Below, in pieces: positions 48,401 through 59,400 of a stretch of 64,000 nucleotides of DNA. Within the stretch, counting starts at the first letter, position 1, and each line of letters opens with the position of its first letter. Made by a program: the position numbers and the translations under genes. The notes beneath the pieces are model-generated. The model made no database searches. It was not told the origin of the DNA and saw only the letters and a program-made list of their open reading frames with translations. Source of the stretch: Pelodera strongyloides (Eukaryota; Nematoda; Chromadorea; Rhabditida; Rhabditidae); assembly GCA_036852015.1 (NCBI GenBank), contig JAANDG010000010.1, positions 310,001-374,000 of the forward strand, given 5' to 3'.

Positions 48401-51400
48401 CCGGAAATACAGCGCGCTTTTGACTGAAGCACCCTTTTTGACAGAAGGAACTGTTGGTGAAAACGGCCTCTGTACCGGAAGCCGACTTACTCTGCCTGAG
48501 TTACCTATTAGTTTTCATTTTTTTTTCAATCCATTGCTGGTGTTTGTGAGCGCCTGTTACGGGGGTCGATCTGGCCCCTTGTTCAGTGAGGATTGCTAAG
48601 CTAATTGGTAAATTTACGTTACTCCAGATTACGGGCAGCTGTCAACAGTTCAACTACACTGGTAATGGTGGAAACGCAAATAATTTCCTTACAAAACAAC
48701 AATGCGAAAGTTATTGTGAAACAAGTGAGTTCCATAAAGTTACTCTGTTGCTTTTATAGTAGTAAATAGCAGTAAAAATGTCAGAAAAAAGTGTTCAGCC
48801 TGCCGCTATGAACATTCTCGAAACGCTTGAAGCGACATGGCACGTGGTTTCTGAAGCATACGCTAGGCTCCGTATTGCGTTCCCATTTCAGGATGCTTAC
48901 GTGGACAACCACAGCTTGATTATACTTCGTCAGATGCAGACCATTTGGCCGCTCTTTCTTTGACGTGTACTATTAATTCACAATGCGACGAAGACCGATT
49001 TAGCTGCACTAAAAGAAGTGCTCTAAGCTATTGTTGTCCGAAACCAGGTATCGTACCCTCTTGGCTGTGATTGCTTTATTTTTATTTTTTCGCATGATGG
49101 TGATGACGTTCTACTACTGTAGATGTTTTTTTTCGTTCACGACTCCATAGCTTTTGATCTGTTTGCGTTGGGAGTTGCGTCTTAAACCATACATGTATTT
49201 CGCCACCATCTAGGCCTGATCGATGTATGACGGAAGTATCGCTAGACTGAGCCTAAGTTTAGACGTAGTCTTTAGTATAATATTCCGCAATATTTAGAAT
49301 TCATCTGCTCTGAGTACGGTGGTCTATCGGGTGAAATGGTGGATCTGAAAGCCCCGCCCTCAATTCAAACATACTCCCCAGGCAGTAATCGACAGGGACA
49401 ACACTCAACGACAAGGTATCGTGTCCGAATTAAAATGTGCAAATCACGGTTAAAGCGGTATAACAACCATGGTATTTGATGCATTGTGTACTGCTGGACA
49501 ACATCATTTCAATGTAATATATGCTGAGCCAGTTTTACTCCATGCTGAAAGACATTTAGAGACACGTACATTTACATTTAAATCATCAGTAGATCTGAAT
49601 ACAAATAGATGTTCAGCATACGTTCACCACGTGTTATACCGCCTTTGAAAGAATCCAGATTGTCTATTTTCAGGTGGTACTGGGACAGACAAGACCGCAA
49701 GTGCAAAACTTTCAAATACTTGGGTCAAGGAGGCAACTTCAACAACTTTTTGTCCGAACAACAGTGTTTGGATTTCTGTACAAAAGGTGGGTTAAAGGGA
49801 GAGGCCCATGAGAAGAAGGTTTTCCTCAATTTAATTGTACAGAAGGTCCGGAATTTCAGAAATATTACTGTGAAAACCGCATTGCGTGAAGCCTAGAACT
49901 AGCAGAGGTATTCCCCGGCAAACAGTTCGGATAGGTACCGTAATCAGCAACGTCAAAATTCGTTTTTACGGTTTATATCCGTTATTTTGCATTCTTTCTC
50001 TAATAATAATGTTCAAACTAATAAAGACGATTCCTACGACTATCTCTAATAATAATGTTCAAACTAATAAAGACGATTCCTACGACTATAAAGACTCTAA
50101 TAATAATGTTCAAACTAATAAAGACGATTCCTACGACTATAAAGAGGCGGTTCCAATACAATAACGCCCTAAAAGCGAGAGAATTGATTCTGACTACGGT
50201 ACCTGGTCGAACTCTTTGCCGGGAAATAACTCTGTGAGTTCTAGGCTGCAAACAATGCGGTTTTCACTGTAATATTTCTGAAATTCCGGACATTCTCTAC
50301 AAATAAATCGAGGAAAACTTTATTCTCATGGGCCTCTCCCTTTAAAACGATATAGCGGCCGATTTTCGAATCATCTGTTGGATGGTTTTTTTGGACCCAG
50401 CTTTATGCAGTAAACTAAGCCAAGTCACGGTTGCTAATATTCAGTTTTGGACTTGTGCGATTTCGGTCAGCAAGTCAGCACCTGTGCTTTTTCTGATTGG
50501 ACCTGTGCCATCCATGCCGCTTTCTTTCAGCGCTCTGCCCGCACGGAAATCCACTTCGCCTAGCATCGGGCGCCAATATTGAGTGCGTTTCGAATACCCA
50601 GTGTCCCAGAAGCCACCAGTGCGTGGTGGGAGTGTGCTGTCCATCGCCAGGTAGTTTCGGATTGAACTTATCCTTACTTTTTTTATTACGAGATAATGTA
50701 CAATGCTTATGGTTTCCTTGTTCTCCCTTCGCTATGCCAAGTCGAAAACACCACACTTGATATCGCATATTTAAAACATGTTTACTTATTTAGCAACGAT
50801 ATGTAATCAACCATTGGCAGAGGGAGCCGCGTGCCAGCCGGATGTGATGCCGCGATTTTGGTATTTTTTTTAAAAGAATTATCTATGCTATCAACCTGTT
50901 GCTTGTAGAACCGGTGGCATGACAAACTCTAGCATAGCGTTCTGCCCTGGGGACAGTGTCAGAATGGCAGGTCAACAGTCTTCATATCATCGTTGTTTGG
51001 TGCTCGGACAGGATTCGAACATGGGTAGCTAGCCACACTTTCCTATATAGCTAGCCACTGTGCTATCATGATCCTAGTGCTCTCAGGTTCAACGCCGCTC
51101 AGGGAGCCTGCCAAATGTTTTCATATAAAGGATGTCAGGGCAACGCCAACAATTTTGCTTCCCTACACGAGTGCCAGACGTTTTGCGGAATGATTGAAGG
51201 TGTGTTTTATTATACCGTAGCTGATGCACTAAATCTATACTAGCGACCTTTTGGCTTGGTGGCTATCAGTCAACCTTGGTATGTGACTGCACTCGTATGC
51301 AACATTTGTCACAACAGGACATTAATTAAGATATGGGGTGTTCTATAATTCTTCGATATACCGGTCTGTATGTCTACGTAAATGTAAATGTAAAATCATT

Positions 51401-53915
51401 TTTCTAGAAGAACCCAAGTGCCCAGTCGGTGAGGCACTGAGACTAGAGGACGGAAAATTCTGGAAATGCGGAAAAAGGGGCGTGACTTGCCCGTCACATT
51501 TCGACTGTCACTTTGATGGAAAGAATCATGGATGCTGTCCCACAAAAGGTAAGAATTAGCTGATTATTATTTCTAACTCATTACCGTTCTATGATGTCAC
51601 TGATGAAATGCGCGATGAGGTCACTGCGCGAATATTGGACGAAGGCACGTAAGTCGATGCGATAAAAAAACCACCAGATATCATCTCCAGACGCGCGGCG
51701 ATTTCGCCCAATCTTCGCCGATTGCCCAGCAAAGCTGGGTACTGTACGCTAAGCGAGAGACTGGCGAAGAGTGGGTGAGGTGAGCGGCGAAAGTTAGGCG
51801 CGCTTTATTCTTTTCGTTTATCTTGATAGTTCCGTATGTTTTTTTATTTCAGCATTTACGTGCCGCCAAGTCGGGGACGAGGGTCGAGCTTGTACACCTG
51901 GTCTGTCTAACCGATGGTAAGAGATCTTAAAGCGAAATGCTAGCCCCTTTGGAAAATTTGCATATGATAAGCAAATCCTATGTATCCTATGCTAATTTTG
52001 CGCGATCGTCCACGGCTATCGCGCAAAATTAGCATAGGATACATAGGTTTGCTTATCATATGCAAATTTTCCAAAGGAGCTGGCATTTCGCTTTAAGCAA
52101 GTCATCTACCGTAAGCTTTAGCCTAAAACGAAATACTGGCTGGTTTTTGAAACGCATCGGGACACCAGCATTTTTATGCAGTTTATGCAAATGAGCATAA
52201 GTTAGAATAAAAAATCGGGCCAAATTCGAGTAAATTAGCATGAATCCGTAAGAGCTCAGTTGTACACGATGAGTTTCAAAAACCGGCCACCGTTTCGCTT
52301 TAACATATGTCCCACTCTGAAATTCACATGTATCTTTCAGGTACTACGATCACAAGGAAGGAAAATGCCGTGCATTTCAATTCAAAGGATGCGATGGGAA
52401 TTCAAATAATTTCGGGTCCCAGCGCGATTGTGAGGACTACTGTGGAATATCAGGTCGGTTCATTCATTTCAGGAAAAATGGATATTCAGTTGTGAAGGAA
52501 AAGAAGCTTCACATATAGCATTTTTAATATACAAAATACAAAAAGTATTCTAATTTTCCTAATTAAGGTTGCCCTAATGGCGGGGAAATTCTCGGTAAAA
52601 GTAACGGATCACCGGTGGACTGTACCGCTGATACACAAATATGCCCTACAACACATCAGTGTACTGTATTGGTAAGGTCTTTCAGAATACAACAGAACTC
52701 ACTCACGTTGGGTTGCGGTAGATTAGCTGACAATAAGAAATGAGAGTGTTACTCGGGAACACTATACATAGTTGCCTTCATACCCGTTTACTTTTCCAAC
52801 ATTGCCAATTATCAATTGGCAGTCGCTGAAAATGGCACAGAACAAATTACAGCTCTGTCCACAATAAAACAAGCGAATATAAGGATAATAATTCGATATA
52901 TAAAGAAGAATCTAGTATTAAACTAACATTTATCACTTAACTCGCTTTTCATGGGCCTGGCCATTTAAACTTTAAGCGGCCAATGAATTTTAGGTCTCGG
53001 CTACCGATGATGGCACCAGAAAGTACTGTTGTCCTACACGTCTCACAATATGTAGGGAAGGTTTTGATTCGGGACAGAATTGCTCAGAGGCTGTTCGGAG
53101 GTGAGGCGGATCTTAGTTAGCACATTTTTTGCCGTTTTGTGGGCCGCCTAGCTGCAACAACCGCCATAGTGTGGTCTGTCAACCGCCATACCACGGTCTA
53201 TATTAGCTAGCACTTCAGACTTGGCTTACAATAGCCTATCTTTCAGATACTTTTTTGATGCAACCCTTCGCGCTTGTCGCCCGTTTACTTACCGCGGATG
53301 CGGTGGAAATGCCAACAATTTCCTGACGAGAATGGCTTGCTTCAACTTTTGTCAAAGCTCGGGTAAGTGGATTTTTGACACCATTCTCATATACTTACAC
53401 ACACACGCACACACACACACACGCACGCACATACACACCACACGCGCGCACACACGCACACACAAGGATTTTTAACTGATTTATTTTCAGCGTGCGCAAC
53501 ATCGGAGCTCGTCTATCAATCGCAAACTTCTGATTTACCGTTCGATTGTTCGCAGAGATCCTGTCCTAAAGTGATTTATTCGGCTTGTATTATTATTTAT
53601 TCCATAAAATATACGGACGTTAAACGTATAAATGCTTTTTTATTTTGAACTTTTGATTGGTTGAATGTCGACTGGTTATGTAACTGTGATTTGTGAATCC
53701 TTTCCCTTTTTTAACTTAAATTATTCATAAAACTTTAATTTAGGGTTATTCCTGTGTTGTCGACACTTTGGACAAGAAGAAAAAAGTATGCTGCGGAGCG
53801 CCTAGTTTGGGTAAGTCGGTAGAGTATTCTATGCTATTCATAGTAACCAGGTTACGTTATTCATGGTATTGTACGTGGAGTACAGTATACTGTGGCACAT
53901 AAATGATTCTCTCTA

Positions 53916-53985
<70 letters not shown>

Positions 53986-56354
53986 AGTATCGTCAGTCTA
54001 ACAATAAGTAGTAGAATACTGTTTTCAGGAGTATGTCCCGGTGACCAGCGTCCGTTTTTGGACCACAGAACCCAGAAACCAATGGGATGCTCACCATTAC
54101 AGAGGTATATTATATTATATTATTTTGTTTTATTTTGACAGTTTGGTAGTTTATTGGTTTCCAGAAATGATTTACATTTTTTCAAGAAATTCGTGCCCTA
54201 TTGGATTCTTCTGCATACTAAACAACGAGAAGAACAGCTACTTTTGTTGCGGGGAGACCACACGACAAAGTGAGTTTCCGTTTGTTGTTTCTCCTTTTAA
54301 ATCATTAAATTCAAGCTAATTGTGAGTATTTGCTGTGGTACTTATAACAATTTCTGTTTGATTACTATGAGTATAGGGGTAAATCAGTCGAGGTGAAAAA
54401 ACCTCCAAGCAGTGGTAATAATGGTGATCAATTGACGACAGTTTTCGAGAAAAACTTATTACGACTATGTCGTCAATTGGTCACCAAACGGATTAACGCG
54501 TGAAAAACGTCTCAAAGTGGGGGGGGGGGGGGGGGCTCCTAAGTTTCCTGCTATCTACGGGCTTTTACAGGTCAATGCCCTGAGGGCTCAAAGGTGGTGC
54601 GCAACGAGTTCACTCAAGATCCGCTGGGTTGCAGCTCAGATGCGCAGTGCCCTATGAGTCAGTGTTATCAACCGGATCAAATGCAAACCGGAGTGTGCTG
54701 TACTAATCTGGATAATGGTATGAAAGATTATATGAGACACTATATCGTTTTTAGGAAGAAACATTCACACAGCTTGAAAACCCCAAATGGGCATCCCTGA
54801 ACATTCTACCTAACGCTGAGAAATCAAAACCGTAGACTACGGCAATAAAAGACGATAGTTAGAAAATCGAAGGCTTTGTGAGAGCGTCGATTTTTTTACG
54901 CTTCAAGAGCGTGCACCTTTATTCAAGGATGAAAATACAGATTCACTGTTTGCTTATGACATGTTCCGCACAGGTCCTGAGCAGTAGGCGACGAGTTCCG
55001 ATGACAAGTTGCTCGACGTCTTCGGGCTAGACTGATATATTTTTGGTCGCAAATTTGGTGCGATAAAAAAACTGATATACATTAAAATGCGATAAAAAAA
55101 AATTTGTGAAAATTATTGGGATTATTCCATTATACAATCGTCATTCATTTTCTTTTGGAAGCTGCCCTAAACTATCTAAACATTGGTTATGACAAAAAAT
55201 CTTTTTGTTTCAGTCTGTCCACCGATGTTTTCTCTCGATAAACAACGAACAGAGGAATCAGAATGCTCCCCATTGGTTTCCGATTCATGCAGTTCGGAAC
55301 ACCAAAGCGTTTGCCTATTCAGGTTTGCTAAAGCGATATAACATCAGGTTTTTGAAAATTACATTAAATGTAGTTCCATGCATAATATGCAAATTAAAGG
55401 GTCAGGCCCATTTCAAATGACCCCTATTTTGATGATTCCATCTGACTCTTTATGTCAAATATAGTAGGATACGTTATTTTTCTAATTTTCAAACGCAAAA
55501 TTCACACACTATTCATCAATTTACCGTGGGCACTCATACCCAACTATTTATCGCACTTGCCACGCCCCCTCCCCGCTAATTGGGCAATATGCTCTATTGG
55601 GCGTGGCAATTGCGATATTGGCCAATCAGCGCGAATGGGCGTGCCAACTGCGATAAATAGTTGGGTATGAGTGCCCACGGTAAATTGATGAATAGTGTGT
55701 GAATTTTGCGCTTGAAAATTAGAAAAATATTGCATCCTACTATATTTGACATGGAGAACCAGATGGAATCATCAAAAATAGGGGTCATTTGAAATGGGCC
55801 TGACCCTTTAATACAATTAAACAAACGGCCACAATTCGTCCCCCGCTTTCCATGCATAGATAGTAATGCAGCTGCCCAATATAAGTTTCAAAAACAGAAG
55901 GTTATGAGTTATGGTTGTTTTTAATCACGGATACGTTTCTCCACACCTTTATATATCGGATGAGAGTGCGAAGCTCGTTGACTCGTAGAATAAGCCAGCT
56001 GGACATGGCTATAATGAAGAACTAAAATATACTAAACTGATTTTAATGGCTTGGGTTTACGTAAACCCAATTATTATATTAGAAAATTTCAACCTCAAGA
56101 GGAATGTATCCCTGTATCCCACTTTGAGCTCACGATCAGAGTCAAAATTCCGAATTTAGCGAGAAAATGCAACGATTTGTGTGTTGCAAGCGTGACGATC
56201 GTAAAGTGAATACGCTTCCACGGTGCCCGGGTGACACGGAACAAGGTACGGATATTTCCAAATTAATTTATCCTAACTTATTATATATTTACGGATTCTG
56301 GATTAATCTTTATCTCAGTCACTATCATTCCTCTCTCTCCCTCCTCCGCCTTCG

Positions 56355-56401
<47 letters not shown>

Positions 56402-59400
56402 TTGGTTCTCCTTGTCTCCTTCTTTTCCTGTCTGCCTCCCTCATTCCTCCTCCAGCCCTCTCTTTCTATCTTCTCGTCGATCAACTATTAACCATTCAGA
56501 CGAGGAGCACTTGACGTGCTCACAAACGGAACCGTGCCCACATCCGTTCTTCTGTGCCCGTCAAAATGCGGACAAGTTTGGAATATGTTGCAAACATCCG
56601 AAGGTCGGTTATCCTTTGTGAGCTTGAAGTTGAAGCACTAACACAGTTTGGCTTTTGTTGGCTTGTTCTGCGATTCCAATGTATTTGCACGGAAAATGTA
56701 TGCTAAGTTTTTTTGACGTAGCTCAAAATGTTTAAATCTAACACTATAAGCTCGATAAGGCTAAGCCCCACTGAGACTAAAAGTTATTAGCCATTATAAT
56801 GCATGATTCTAATTGACATGAAGATGCTAGATGCATTAATCGAAGGTAATTAACGTGAAGACATCTATATCTCACAAGCATCGTATAAATTATGTGCTAG
56901 CATGAAGTGAATACACAGGTGCCCCCTACTTGTTTTGTATTGCTACTACATCACAAAGCGCAAACTACTACGCACGTGTGTTATGTAAACACGATACATT
57001 CTGTCGTTCAATAACAAAGCCATGAAATTGAAACAAAAACTTACTTTATCGTTTTCTCTCTAATCGCCTGCCGCCTCTAACAACAACATTCTATTTCAGC
57101 CCTTCCAGGTCACGGTACCGTTGACCTTTGTGACGACTACGGTGGCTACCGTAACCACTACCAAAGCGCAAAGTGAGTTGGCACATTTGATTACTGACTT
57201 AGGTGATAGTGTACGATAGATATGATAAGACGCGTACATCACAGCTTACCGTTTTTCATAGAATGACGCATAGCAACTTGTCAGCAAGTTTCTACTTTGT
57301 TACCAAATGTCCGCTTTATAAAACGTTTCTATTCCCAGTCTCATGTGGCAAAGGCGAACGTCCGCTGGTGGACGTGCGCACAGGGGCACCTACGCAGTGC
57401 AATGGACGATTCCCATGTCCTGCGCCATATACGGTAACTTTTTCCGATTTACCTCATTTTTTTGGGGCAACTACGAAGTGCAAGGGTCAGCAAAAATTGT
57501 GAACTGCATGTGCCCGTTGCTTTGCTTACGATACTGATTAGGAGCTGAAATTTATTTTGGCGCTCTAATTGCCAATATGACATCCCAAAAACAATATCAT
57601 GCTTTTCACCTTTCACATCCGAAAGCTCCAATTTCTAAAAGAACAGTAAACATTTTAGTGCCGTCCATCAATGCAGGAGTCGAATGTGAAGGTTTGCTGC
57701 GAACTGATGATGACTACCACTGTTCGGTGGGTTTAAATATTCTTGTCGGTCGCATAAATTAACACAAGCTTCTCAGAATGAGTGTAACTGAGGTCCTCAT
57801 TCATTTTCTACATGAGCGCAAGCCGCAATAATATAGGGTGTTGGTTTATTAGTTTCAAAGAAAATATTTGCAAACTATTATTTATATTTTTATATTTTTT
57901 ATGCTTTAGTTGTCCAAACGGAGTGGTGCCAATGTCAGCGGAAGGAAATGTTTTAAATTGCCGGGGGGCGAAATGCCCCAATGGTTACGAATGCACGCAG
58001 GATATGTGCTGCCCGACGAAAGGTTTGAAATTAGAAATGCCCATAAAACAGATTCACGTAAGTAGGGATATATCTCCCCAAGTGCCTCACCCTTACCCTT
58101 GTTAGGTTGTTAGATCTCTCTGGTAGGAAAGCCATGTACCTGTGGCAATCATCCATAATTAGATAAATAATTAGAATTACTCTCGATTTTTGGTAATTAT
58201 CCAAATAATTAAAATCATTATACTTATCAGAAATTGTCTGCCAAGAGCCACTATTTCTGGGAACTCCTTGCGAAGACACTAATATAAAGCCGATCATCAG
58301 GTTAGTAATTTTGCAGTAATTATCTCAGTGATAATTGTTATTATCATTGCAAAAAGATGTTTACTGTACCAAGAAACTATTGGGGCTAGATGCAGCCTAG
58401 CCCTTTTTGGTTCTTTTTGTATTGTTTTTCCTTCTTCATTCGAAAGTAGAATTGTAGGCGGCTAGGTCAAACATGGCAGAATAGCCGGGCTAAAAAACTG
58501 AAACAGTTCATTGACGCAACTTATTGAAGCGCATCTTACGCTGTGCTTGAAACGTATTCTTCGTTGTTTCAAAAGGGATATCGCATTTGAAATGTATGCT
58601 GTACAATTGCATATCACAAAACGTGCCTGCCATATAATCAAGGGAATGTAGTTACCAAAATGCGTTTCGGAAACAATGTGAATATCGCTTTGATGCAACC
58701 ATATGTGTTTCAAACCTGGTGTTGTGCCGCTTTGATTCAACCATTTTTTTAACTTTACTTCCAGGTATTACTTTGACGAGGAGACGGAATCATGTCGTAT
58801 GTTTGAATTCAAAGGTTGCAATCCCACAGCCAATCATTTTGTCGAAAAATCAAGTTGTGAAAAACTATGCACAGAGAACAGTGCCTCAGCGGAAAAGGAA
58901 AATATTGGTGTGGTGGTTTTTTTTATATTTTTCTCAATTTTACTTAAAATTTAAATTTAAATTAACGTTGTGAAGAGAATGGAGGGCTTTGTGACAGAAC
59001 CGAAACGACATTGTGAAATAAAGTGGAACTCCAAGGAAGTAATTTTCCACGGTTATTTATGTTTTACTCTAGCTCTCAAATGTCCTGCACCCTTTGGAAC
59101 TCCAGAGGCGCCGCAAATTTGCAGTCCATTTTTCGATTCGTGTCCAGGTATGCTTGGAAATCTCACCTTGATTAAGGGGTTGTACGTATTGTCGACTGCT
59201 GGTCATTTGTTTCCCTCATCTGATCCTCAGGCGCGCAGCGCGGAAATGCGTAGCCACGTCCGCGGAAAAGATTGTAAATTTGCATTGAAAAATTCGCGAC
59301 ACGAAGAAACCTCTTTTCTGCGTCTCCGCCTTTTCACTGATGAAACTTGCGTTGCGCGCGGCGAGCTCCTGGCGCGGAAGTGCCGCGCCGCGCTAATCAG

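Larger units (their letters stand above)
47626..49786 (+). other. Kunitz domains 1 and 2, lacking the Cys2-Cys4 pair
   Basis: Kunitz 1 (exons 47626-47708 and 48628-48724) starts [13 protein letters not shown] and ends with [20 protein letters not shown] and YC. Kunitz 2 (49298-49415 and 49674-49786) starts FICSEYGG and ends [20 protein letters not shown] and FC. Both keep cysteines 1, 3, 5 and 6 and the NNF core, but the second and fourth cysteines, which bond to each other in BPTI, are both gone, with GCGGN replaced by GNGGN or GQGGN. The segment that would carry the inhibitory loop is unrelated to BPTI, and longer in Kunitz 2. Confidence 0.85.
50794..53362 (+). other. Kunitz domains 3-5, six cysteines, non-basic P1
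   Basis: Kunitz 3 (50794-50860 and 51087-51199), 4 (51853-51916 and 52341-52453) and 5 (52994-53100 and 53247-53362) have all six cysteines and GCxGNxNNF. The residue after Cys2 (the P1 position of BPTI) is Gln in GAACQPD, Thr in GRACTPG and Ser in GQNCSEA. None is Lys or Arg, so trypsin-type inhibition is not expected. Each domain is split by one intron with the same phase, two bases into the codon after the Cys2 loop, which indicates intragenic duplication of a two-exon unit plus a lustrin exon. Confidence 0.85.

Noticed and set aside
51001..51070. Functional tRNA gene on the minus strand
   Set aside because: Same reason: B box GTTCGAATCC without matching acceptor ends.
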